From: Firmicutes bacterium UBA1065
GTDB taxonomy: Bacteria > Bacillota > Clostridia > Tissierellales > Sedimentibacteraceae
Direction: 5' to 3'
Length of the DNA: 5,219 nt
Assembly: GCA_002316225.1 (NCBI GenBank)
Contig: DCDC01000064.1
Location: forward strand, 1 to 5,219
The number at the start of each line of letters is the position of its first letter. The first letter of the stretch is position 1. Below are positions 1 through 5,121 of the stretch, piece after piece. The position numbers were made by a program, and so were the translations under genes. Below the pieces are notes generated by a model. That model ran no database searches, was not told the DNA's origin, and worked only from the letters and a program-made list of their open reading frames with translations.

Positions 1-20
1 CGGGTTTGTCAATAGTCTGA

Positions 21-48
21 GGAGCGGATTTCCGCTCCTTTTAATTTT
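21..48 (+). terminator. Intrinsic terminator of a gene left of the window
   Basis: A 7-bp GC-rich stem (GGAGCGG at 21-27, CCGCTCC at 32-38, loop ATTT) is followed by TTTTAATTTT. This is a Rho-independent terminator shape for transcription entering from the left. Possible stop codons of an upstream gene lie just before it (TAG at 13-15 or TGA at 18-20, in different frames), but too little sequence is present to identify that gene. The element is repeated exactly after the transporter gene at 1801-1823. Confidence 0.8.
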
Positions 49-108
49 ATGCATAATCTGGTAATAAAGTTGAGTTTAAGTTAATATTTATATTGTAATA
101 CATTTTGC

Positions 109-137
109 TTTACAAAAGCCGATTAGAGTATTATAAT
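109..137 (+). promoter_or_regulatory. Sigma-A promoter of the NSS transporter gene
   Basis: TTTACA (109-114) and TATAAT (132-137) are separated by exactly 17 nt. The -35 has one mismatch to TTGACA and the -10 is perfect. The expected transcription start is near 144, giving an untranslated leader of about 160 nt before the ATG at 304, which is long for a simple transporter gene. The promoter lies downstream of the left-edge terminator, so the transporter appears to be an independent transcription unit. Confidence 0.7.
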
Positions 138-145
138 GATTATGA

Positions 146-155
146 TAAACGTTTA
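146..155. promoter_or_regulatory. 10-bp palindrome at the transcription start, possible operator
   Basis: TAAACGTTTA is a perfect palindrome a few bases after the predicted transcription start. The position would suit a repressor site. It is short and AT-rich, so chance occurrence is quite possible, and no regulator gene is in the window. Confidence 0.2.
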
Positions 156-177
156 CATAATAGGAATTGGACAGATA

Positions 178-216
178 ATGATAAAAGTATTCCTGCAACA
201 GGAGGTGAATAAATAA
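178..216 (+). CDS. Candidate 12-codon leader peptide (MIKVFLQQEVNK)
   Basis: An ATG-initiated 12-codon frame ending in TAA lies inside the transporter leader, about 34 nt after the predicted transcription start. Its own ribosome binding site is poor (AGGA at 162-165, 12 nt before the ATG, or GGA at 169-171). It has no run of one regulatory amino acid, only a Gln-Gln pair. Its last codons overlap a perfect Shine-Dalgarno sequence at 200-208. An ORF this short is expected often by chance, so this is a candidate only. Confidence 0.15.
   Translation: MIKVFLQQEVNK
200..208 (+). promoter_or_regulatory. Orphan perfect Shine-Dalgarno sequence in the leader
   Basis: AGGAGGTGA matches the Firmicutes anti-Shine-Dalgarno end of 16S rRNA over all nine bases, better than the site used by the transporter gene itself. 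No ATG, GTG or TTG lies 5-12 nt downstream; the first TTG (229-231) is 20 nt away. The frame starting with ATA at 209 stays open for 24 codons to TAA at 281-283, but ATA is too close to the site and is rarely used as a start. It may be a relic of a lost small gene, a ribosome standby site, or chance. Confidence 0.4.
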
Positions 217-230
217 ACACAAAATAATTT

Positions 231-261
231 GGCTTAAAAATTTATATAAGCCATCGTTTTT
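231..261 (+). other. Weak leader hairpin followed by a T run
   Basis: GGCTTA (231-236) pairs with TAAGCC (247-252) around a 10-nt AT loop, and five T residues follow at 257-261. The shape recalls a weak attenuator or terminator between promoter and transporter gene. The stem is only 6 bp and four bases separate it from the T run, so termination would be inefficient if it occurs at all. No competing antiterminator stem was found by eye. Confidence 0.25.
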
Positions 262-303
262 ATCATCTCATAATATTATGTAAAGAAAGAGGGGAAGGAA
301 AGA

Positions 304-1779
304 ATGGAACAAGAAAAAAGAGGACAATGGGCTAGTAATTTCGGATTTTTAATGGCAGCTATAGGGTCAGCCATAGGCTTGGGGAACATTTGGGGATTCC
401 CGTACAAGATGGGTGCAAATGGCGGATTCATTTTTCTCATAATATATTTGGCCTTAGTATCCTTTGTCGGATTTGCCACCATGTTGGGAGAACTCGCTTT
501 AGGCCGTAAGTACGGTATGGGAGTTATTGGAACCTACAGGAAGATCAGTGAAAAATACACATGGATAGGCTGGCTGGGCTGGTTATCAGGATTTTTCATT
601 TTAGCCTTTTACAGCGTATTGGGCGGTTTTACCGTAAGGTATTTCTTCGGATTTCTGTTGGAAATGTTCAGCAGCGGCGCAGGTTTTGGCGGAATGGACA
701 GCGGGGCTTTCTTTGGCAGCTATATCATTAATGCTCCTGTAGTTCTCTTGTATCACGCAATCTTTATGGGAGCCACCATTATCATAGTAATGGGCGGAAT
801 TTCGGGAGGTATTGAAAAATTCTCGGCAATTGCCATGCCAACCTTGTTTGTGATGGTTATAATCGTAGTAATCAGAAGCGTTACCTTAGAAGGCTCTTTT
901 GTAGGTCTTGAATTCATGTTCAAGCCTGATATAGAAGCCATAAAGGAAATAGGCCTCATGAGAGTATTAAAGACAGCGGCAGGCCAGATGTTCTTCTCCT
1001 TGTCCTTAGGTATGGGCTGCATGATTACTTATGGTTCCTATCTGAGCAAAAACGAAAACTTAGAGAAGAATGCCATGATTATACCTATAGCTGATACAAC
1101 CTTTGCATGCTTGTCAGCTTTGGCCGTATTGCCTGCAGTAGGTGCCTTCATCTATCAGGGAGTTGAAGGAGTTTCATTTGGAGCAGGTCCCGGACTTTTG
1201 TTCGTTACTCTTCACAGGGTATTCAGTGTAGGTATGGGCGGTTTCATGGGTAATTTCTTCGGTGCCTTTTTCTACTTCCTTGTATTTATAGCAGCTGTTA
1301 CTTCATCCATTTCTCTATTGGAGGTTTGTACCGCCTACTTTATAGACAAAAGAGTTGCTAAGGGCTTAAGTCCCGACCGTAAGAAAATTACTCTTATTAT
1401 GGGTATTATCATATTCCTCCTTGGATTTCTGCCGGCAATGGACGGACTTGGCTCAGGCCGAGCAGGTGGAGCTATGATTGACATTCCTGCCGTTATATTC
1501 GGAATGAAAGAAGTAAGAGTGGCATTTGACTGCTGGCTTGACTTCTATGATATGATTTCCGAAGGTGTTTTCATGCCCTTGGGTGCCATGTTGATGTCAC
1601 TTATAATCGGTTGGAAACTTAAGACAACTCTCATCAAGGAAGAAGTGGAATCAACTCCCGGTTACCAGATAAGAGCATACAACTTCTGGGATATATGCTT
1701 TAAGTTTATAGTACCGCTTGCAATGTTTTTCGTATTGCTGGGTCAGCTGGACGACTTCTTCGGATTGGGAATATTCTGA
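304..1779 (+). CDS. Sodium-dependent amino-acid transporter, NSS family (LeuT/MhsT type, 11 TM)
   Basis: This inner-membrane symporter of 491 residues probably couples sodium entry to amino-acid uptake; the substrate cannot be read from sequence. TM1 carries the family signature (residues 21-34, GSAIGLGNIW then GFPY). Arg6 and Trp9 match the LeuT cytoplasmic gate. Tyr103 matches LeuT Tyr108. The unwound TM6 reads FFSLSLGMG (230-238), and TM8 holds the Na2-site Thr-Ser-Ser (333-335) with Asp348 of the inner gate. Eleven helices are visible, the last at about 464-480; LeuT's TM12 is absent, as in many bacterial members. Oddities: Gly31 replaces the usual gate Arg (LeuT Arg30), although a TM10 aspartate is kept (Asp413), and the TM9-TM10 loop (about 379-411) is unusually long. 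The ATG is preceded by GGGGAAGGA at 291-299. The gene ends with tandem stops TGA TAA. No MetS-type small subunit gene is adjacent. Confidence 0.93.
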   Translation: MEQEKRGQWASNFGFLMAAIGSAIGLGNIWGFPYKMGANGGFIFLIIYLALVSFVGFATMLGELALGRKYGMGVIGTYRKISEKYTWIGWLGWLSGFFILAFYSVLGGFTVRYFFGFLLEMFSSGAGFGGMDSGAFFGSYIINAPVVLLYHAIFMGATIIIVMGGISGGIEKFSAIAMPTLFVMVIIVVIRSVTLEGSFVGLEFMFKPDIEAIKEIGLMRVLKTAAGQMFFSLSLGMGCMITYGSYLSKNENLEKNAMIIPIADTTFACLSALAVLPAVGAFIYQGVEGVSFGAGPGLLFVTLHRVFSVGMGGFMGNFFGAFFYFLVFIAAVTSSISLLEVCTAYFIDKRVAKGLSPDRKKITLIMGIIIFLLGFLPAMDGLGSGRAGGAMIDIPAVIFGMKEVRVAFDCWLDFYDMISEGVFMPLGAMLMSLIIGWKLKTTLIKEEVESTPGYQIRAYNFWDICFKFIVPLAMFFVLLGQLDDFFGLGIF

Positions 1780-1802
1780 TAAATCATAATATAAATGTAA
1801 GA

Positions 1803-1840
1803 GGAGCGGATTTCCGCTCCTTTACTTATGGAGTTTTTTT
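1803..1840 (+). terminator. Intrinsic terminator of the transporter gene
   Basis: The hairpin GGAGCGG (1803-1809), loop ATTT, CCGCTCC (1814-1820) begins 23 nt after the transporter stop. It is followed by TTTACTT and then a seven-T run at 1834-1840. A second small pairing, CTCC (1817-1820) with GGAG (1830-1833), sits directly before that T run and could help. The stem lies between convergent genes. On the minus strand it follows the rnz stop and may serve that gene too, but the U-tract on that side is poor. Confidence 0.75.
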
Positions 1841-1843
1841 AGA

Positions 1844-2752
1844 TCAGTCAGATTTTAAGGTTTTGCTCATTAAATCCTTTCCGATTACTGTGTTGGCAAA
1901 TATGTTAGCGGCAGAATCCTTATATTCTTCAGGATTAGGCATGGAAGGACTGAAATGGGTGAGCCATAATTCTTTCACGCCTGCATTTAAGGCAATATTG
2001 GCAGCCTCTGAGAATATCATATGCATTTTTGCGACAGCTCCTTCATGCATCTCATCATTTCCGTACATGCCTTCACAAATAAATAAGTCAGAGTCTTTAA
2101 CAATTTCATCTATAAGCTTGACAGGCCTAGTATCCGTTACGTAGGAAATTTTAATAGGTTTCCTCGGTTCCCCCAAAACCATGTCCGGTGTAATTGTCCT
2201 GTCATCAACAACGACTTCCTGGCCTCCATGAAGGAGTCTCCAAAGCTTAACCGGAATATTGTATTTTTTTGCCTTGTCAGGCTGGAAGTGGGGCCTTAAT
2301 ACCAGCTCAAGGCTGTAGCCCAAGCAGTTAATATGGTGCCTTAAGGGTATGGATTTTATGTTTAAGCCTATTAAATCGAATTCCTGAGGCTTTGTGTCAT
2401 GAAGCTCCGATATTATAACCTGGAAGGGGAGGAAGCCGCATACAAGCAATAAGGAATTCAGGATTCTTGAGCTGCCTCTCGGAGCAACAATATTTAAGGG
2501 CTCAGTTCTGCCATGATTTCCCATGGTCAGGAGAAGACCCGGCAATCCGGTGACATGGTCCGCATGACAATGGGTTATAAGTATGGTATCAATTTTATTC
2601 AAGCTTATCTTTCCCTTATGGAGGGAAATTTGTGTGCCTTCGCCACAGTCTATGAGCAGTGCTTTTCCCTGGTATTCGATGTGACATGAAGCCAAATACC
2701 TGCCGGGAAGAGGAACCATCCCGCCTGTCCCGACTAAAGTTACCTTTATCAT
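1844..2752 (-). CDS. rnz: Ribonuclease Z-like metallo-beta-lactamase-fold hydrolase
   Basis: The 302-residue protein is probably the tRNA 3' endonuclease that removes trailers from precursor tRNAs lacking encoded CCA. It opens with the fold's GTGG motif (8-11) and IDCGEGTQ (34-41). The zinc motif THCHADH lies at 60-66 (His61, His63, Asp65, His66), followed by GLPGLLLTMGN (69-79). Further likely ligands are His139, Asp207 in TDTRP, and His266 in LTHFSPS; His244 fits the family's conserved late histidine. Length matches bacterial RNase Z (about 300). The substrate-arm region (about 152-178) reads NIPVKLW where Bacillus and E. coli enzymes have a Gly-Pro motif; I recall this form from clostridial homologues. 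An in-frame ATG at 2833 would overlap ylbJ, but the ATG at 2752 has a proper ribosome binding site and begins at the conserved domain. Another MBL hydrolase specificity is possible. Confidence 0.85.
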   Translation of the reverse strand: MIKVTLVGTGGMVPLPGRYLASCHIEYQGKALLIDCGEGTQISLHKGKISLNKIDTILITHCHADHVTGLPGLLLTMGNHGRTEPLNIVAPRGSSRILNSLLLVCGFLPFQVIISELHDTKPQEFDLIGLNIKSIPLRHHINCLGYSLELVLRPHFQPDKAKKYNIPVKLWRLLHGGQEVVVDDRTITPDMVLGEPRKPIKISYVTDTRPVKLIDEIVKDSDLFICEGMYGNDEMHEGAVAKMHMIFSEAANIALNAGVKELWLTHFSPSMPNPEEYKDSAANIFANTVIGKDLMSKTLKSD

Positions 2753-2755
2753 TTT

Positions 2756-2762
2756 ATCACCT
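2756..2762 (-). promoter_or_regulatory. Ribosome binding site deciding the rnz start
   Basis: On the minus strand AGGTGAT, within a longer AAAAGGTGAT, lies three bases before the ATG at 2752. It favours this start over the in-frame ATG at 2833, which would add 27 residues (MYHHVDFILKK and onward) that look unlike the family and would run back into ylbJ. Confidence 0.75.
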
Positions 2763-2780
2763 TTTTTCTTAAGTAGTTTC

Positions 2781-2809
2781 ATTATACATATTAATCGCAT
2801 CTTTTTCAA
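2781..2809 (-). promoter_or_regulatory. Sigma-A promoter of rnz, overlapping the end of ylbJ
   Basis: On the minus strand TTGAAA (2809-2804) and TATAAT (2786-2781) are separated by exactly 17 nt. The -35 has one mismatch and the -10 is perfect. Transcription should start near 2774, leaving a leader of about 20 nt before the ATG at 2752. The -35 box contains the ylbJ stop codon (TGA, 2808-2806). A dedicated vegetative promoter would let rnz be expressed when the sporulation gene upstream is silent. Confidence 0.65.
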
Positions 2810-3756
2810 TATAAAATCAACATGATGATACATATCAAAGCAGCCAATAAGGCCTGGATGGATTTATGAAAGATATAAGAGCTAATATTGAAATTATAAT
2901 CATCAGAAACTGCAATTGTTTGAAACAGGACTGATACCCCTGAAAAACTTATTATAAAATTAATCAGGATAAGCTTTACATTCAGGGGAAGTGACGAGGA
3001 AGCAGCAAGGCTGCAACCGTTTGATATTTCTAAAATACCTACCGAAAGAGAATGTATCATATCACTTAAACTCATGCTCAGTGATAAGTATTTTGAAGTC
3101 GAAAGGAGGAGGCTGTCAAAAAAATTGGAAAAAACAGAAAATATTACAATCACCCCTCCTATGGATAAGATGGAGGTAATGGATTTGTAAATCGATGAGT
3201 TGAAAGCATCATAAAAGCTTATGTATTTTTTATTTTTATCCCATGCAAATCCTCCAGACATGGAACTCTTTTTAAACAACATCCCTATTAAGGCGGCACT
3301 TATCAGGTGGGGGAGAACTATATATTTAGCCAGATTTAAGTCACCTAACATTGAAAAGGATACTGCTCCGGCCATAAATTGATAGCTGCAGTTATTTGTG
3401 AAAACAACCAGGGCATTTGCTTCTTTGTTATCTATTCTTTTGTAGGATGCCATTGTGTTTACTGTCATGGCTCCCGAGGGATAGCCAACCACAAAACTTA
3501 TAAAGTAGGGGATGAGTGCATATTTACTCTTAAAAACTTTATTGGACACATATGATAGTTTTTCTGACAGTCTGTACAAAAAATTATATTGGAGCAGGAT
3601 ATTTGATAGAATTGACATGGGAAGCAAGTAAGGAATCATGTTGTTAATCCATATTTTCAGGCCGTTAAATACCCCCTGGGAAACCATTTCAGGATTCATG
3701 ACAAACAATAAGATAGTGAGCAGGATGAAAACAGGTATAAGATTTCTTTTCAACAT
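2806..3756 (-). CDS. ylbJ: Sporulation integral membrane protein YlbJ (SpoVV-like)
   Basis: This 316-residue polytopic protein of the nucleoside-recognition/Gate type resembles B. subtilis YlbJ (SpoVV), which is made in the mother cell and moves dipicolinic acid across the outer forespore membrane. Matching landmarks are an N-terminal helix; the GLKIWINNMIPYLLP segment (32-46); GYPSGA (91-96; compare GYP/FP-x-GA in the family); FTNNCSYQFMAGAVSF (119-134); a helix pair near 185-213; GILEISNG (240-247); and SFSGVSVLFQ (270-279) before the last helix. It is about 90 residues shorter than B. subtilis YlbJ (about 400), mainly because the central cytoplasmic loop (about 162-182) is reduced. GTG at 3765 could start the frame three codons earlier, but it sits on the ribosome binding site, so ATG at 3756 is preferred. 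It lies 96 nt after tmcAL. A related Gate-domain carrier with another substrate is not excluded. Confidence 0.8.
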   Translation of the reverse strand: MLKRNLIPVFILLTILLFVMNPEMVSQGVFNGLKIWINNMIPYLLPMSILSNILLQYNFLYRLSEKLSYVSNKVFKSKYALIPYFISFVVGYPSGAMTVNTMASYKRIDNKEANALVVFTNNCSYQFMAGAVSFSMLGDLNLAKYIVLPHLISAALIGMLFKKSSMSGGFAWDKNKKYISFYDAFNSSIYKSITSILSIGGVIVIFSVFSNFFDSLLLSTSKYLSLSMSLSDMIHSLSVGILEISNGCSLAASSSLPLNVKLILINFIISFSGVSVLFQTIAVSDDYNFNISSYIFHKSIQALLAALICIIMLILY

Positions 3757-3762
3757 AAAATA

Positions 3763-3770
3763 CACCCCTT
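3763..3770 (-). promoter_or_regulatory. Ribosome binding site deciding the ylbJ start
   Basis: AAGGGGTG on the minus strand lies six bases before the ATG at 3756. The alternative GTG start at 3765 is part of this same sequence and would have no spacing, so the ATG is the better start. Confidence 0.65.
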
Positions 3771-3794
3771 CTTAATTTTATTGTCTGGGGTCTT

Positions 3795-3824
3795 TTTATA
3801 TGCTACATATCACAATTATTATGA
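3795..3824 (-). promoter_or_regulatory. Sigma-E-like sporulation promoter of ylbJ
   Basis: On the minus strand TCATAAT (3824-3818) and CATATAAA (3802-3795) are 15 nt apart. As I recall it, the B. subtilis sigma-E consensus is KMATATT, about 14-15 nt, CATACAnT. The -35 matches six of seven positions, and the -10 keeps CATA with an A-rich remainder. The start site would be near 3788, about 32 nt before the ATG. No comparably good sigma-A site was seen in this gap. Mother-cell sigma-E control is what is known for ylbJ in Bacillus. Confidence 0.5.
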
Positions 3825-3852
3825 TACATGCAATTTTTGGTCTATTCATGCC

Positions 3853-5052
3853 TTATATGTCCACGTATACGGCATTTTCCGTGTATTCGCTGTTCATTTT
3901 CCTGTTTTTAAGGGGAAGATAGTAAATGTTTGTTGAAGTGTTTGTTATTTGAAACCTGTCTAATTTTTCCGGATCCAAACTATATTTTTTGTAATCGGAA
4001 TACCTGTTTATCACCTTAATACCCTTATTTCTTGCTTCTTTAAATACCTGCCTGCCCATGTTGTTAAAGGCCAGCACCTTAACATAATCATAATTGGTTA
4101 ACATAAATTTATTTATGTAAACCTTTTTGATGTCAAGCAAAATATTAAGGAGGCATCTTCTTAGTTTTGAATAGGTATAACGCTTGGATTTTAGAGACAT
4201 GATCAAGTCATCAACATTTTCGTGCCGGAAAATTTGTGCCATTATTTTATTGTCTAACCCTTCCTTTATTTCATAAATAGAGTTTAAGTCATCACAGGTT
4301 AATATTTTGTAATACAAAAAATCCACATAATTATTTAAAGTGTTGAACTTTTTATGTTCCGCATAAAATTTTTCTATCATTTCAAAACTTTTTTCCGTGA
4401 GCCTGAGGTCAGAGAAGGAGCCTTTTATAAGAGAGTTTCTTATGGCACTGGCGCTGTGAAAGGGGCCCTTAATTTCCATGTCATTATGCCCCATGCCCAG
4501 GCGTTTGACAGGATAGTATTGAAGGTTAAGGTTTAGTTTTAAGGCGCTCTTTATATATTCCACTGCCAGGACATTGTTGGGAGTATAGACAGCTTTTGAA
4601 TCATCGCTTATTAAATTCTCAAGGGCATTTGCCATGGCCTTGGGATAGGATAATCCCTTTTTCATTTCTTCCTTTATGAAATAATTGTACTCGGGTGTTA
4701 GCTGTATTGAGGCAATTTTTTTCAAGAGCCTGATATCATCGTCTTCACAGCCAAAGCTTAAGGAATCGATATTTAGCTTGCTTAATTCCCTTATAGCTGC
4801 GAAAGCAAACATTTCTGCATTCTGGCATGAAAAAGGCATAGGAAGCTCAATTACGATATCTGCCCCACCGTAAACCGCAGCTTCTGCTCGCTTGAATTTA
4901 TCTATGATTGCAGGCTCACCCCTCTGTACGTAGTTTCCGCTCATGACAACAGCAATACAATCGCAGCCGGATAGTTTTTTTGCCATCCTCAGCTGGTATT
5001 CGTGTCCTGCGTGGAAGGGGTTATATTCAGCAACAACACCCGTAATTTTCAT
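3853..5052 (-). CDS. tmcAL: tRNA(Met) cytidine acetate ligase TmcAL (YlbM family)
   Basis: This cytoplasmic enzyme of 399 residues (B. subtilis YlbM is about 415) activates acetate with ATP and forms N4-acetylcytidine at the wobble position of elongator tRNA-Met. The nucleotidyltransferase core is intact: AEYNPFHAGH (8-17) with the HxGH site at 14-17; MSGNYVQRGEPA (37-48) continuing to GADIVIELP (63-71); FGCE (100-103); NNVLAVEYIKSAL (159-171); and HSASAIRN (199-206), equivalent to the family's SATxIR segment. The lysine- and arginine-rich C-terminal half (about 290-310 and 339-385) fits the tRNA-binding region. The frame is open 23 codons further up to 5121, but the conserved domain starts at the ATG at 5052, which has GGAGGA five bases before it, and the upstream codons overlap the promoter. 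It is first in the minus-strand cluster, ahead of ylbJ. Confidence 0.92.
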   Translation of the reverse strand: MKITGVVAEYNPFHAGHEYQLRMAKKLSGCDCIAVVMSGNYVQRGEPAIIDKFKRAEAAVYGGADIVIELPMPFSCQNAEMFAFAAIRELSKLNIDSLSFGCEDDDIRLLKKIASIQLTPEYNYFIKEEMKKGLSYPKAMANALENLISDDSKAVYTPNNVLAVEYIKSALKLNLNLQYYPVKRLGMGHNDMEIKGPFHSASAIRNSLIKGSFSDLRLTEKSFEMIEKFYAEHKKFNTLNNYVDFLYYKILTCDDLNSIYEIKEGLDNKIMAQIFRHENVDDLIMSLKSKRYTYSKLRRCLLNILLDIKKVYINKFMLTNYDYVKVLAFNNMGRQVFKEARNKGIKVINRYSDYKKYSLDPEKLDRFQITNTSTNIYYLPLKNRKMNSEYTENAVYVDI

Positions 5053-5057
5053 CTCAT

Positions 5058-5063
5058 TCCTCC
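5058..5063 (-). promoter_or_regulatory. Ribosome binding site deciding the tmcAL start
   Basis: GGAGGA on the minus strand ends five bases before the ATG at 5052. A second ATG at 5057, between them, is out of frame and stops after two codons (ATG AGA TGA). Confidence 0.8.
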
Positions 5064-5076
5064 GGTGCCGGGCACC
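5064..5076 (-). repeat. GC-rich 13-bp palindrome abutting the tmcAL ribosome binding site
   Basis: GGTGCCCGGCACC on the minus strand has fully complementary 6-nt arms around a single central base, so it can fold as a 5-bp stem with a 3-nt loop. It lies about 10-22 nt into the predicted tmcAL transcript and touches the GGAGGA site with no gap. It stands out in otherwise very AT-rich sequence. It could be an isolated 5' hairpin or one copy of a dispersed REP-like repeat; one window cannot tell these apart. Confidence 0.55.
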
Positions 5077-5092
5077 ATATATTTTTTTATAT

Positions 5093-5121
5093 ATCTTAAT
5101 TTTATAAAGCACAGATGTCAA
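5093..5121 (-). promoter_or_regulatory. Sigma-A promoter of tmcAL
   Basis: On the minus strand a perfect TTGACA (5121-5116) is followed after 17 nt by TAAGAT (5098-5093), which matches four of six -10 positions. Transcription should start near 5086, giving a leader of about 34 nt that includes the GC-rich palindrome. From 5122 to the right edge I see no gene. Confidence 0.6.

Noticed and set aside
144..303. T-box or known riboswitch in the transporter leader
   Set aside because: No T-box antiterminator core and no recognisable aptamer core was found, and the only hairpin before a T run is too weak to call.
753..1022. 89-codon open frame on the minus strand inside the transporter gene
   Set aside because: It is antisense to a clear, full-length NSS coding region, has no recognisable domain and no ribosome binding site that I could see. 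The same applies to the other short frames opposite rnz, ylbJ and tmcAL.
1780..1843. Possible small MetS-type subunit gene next to the NSS transporter
   Set aside because: Some NSS transporters are paired with a tiny membrane subunit, but no hydrophobic small ORF fits between the transporter stop and the rnz stop, and none is seen in the leader.
2753..2833. Upstream in-frame start giving rnz 27 extra residues
   Set aside because: It overlaps the end of ylbJ and lies upstream of the mapped-by-eye promoter at 2781-2809, whereas ATG 2752 has AGGTGAT correctly spaced and starts at the conserved GTGG strand.
3764..3791. ACCCC/GGGGT pairing that could hide the ylbJ ribosome binding site
   Set aside because: The distal arm lies at or upstream of the predicted sigma-E start site (about 3788), so much of it would not be in that transcript. 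The stem is 5 bp with an 18-nt loop.
5053..5121. Upstream in-frame start giving tmcAL 23 extra residues
   Set aside because: These codons cover the promoter and GC palindrome, and the family's N-terminus begins with MKITGVVAEYNPFH.
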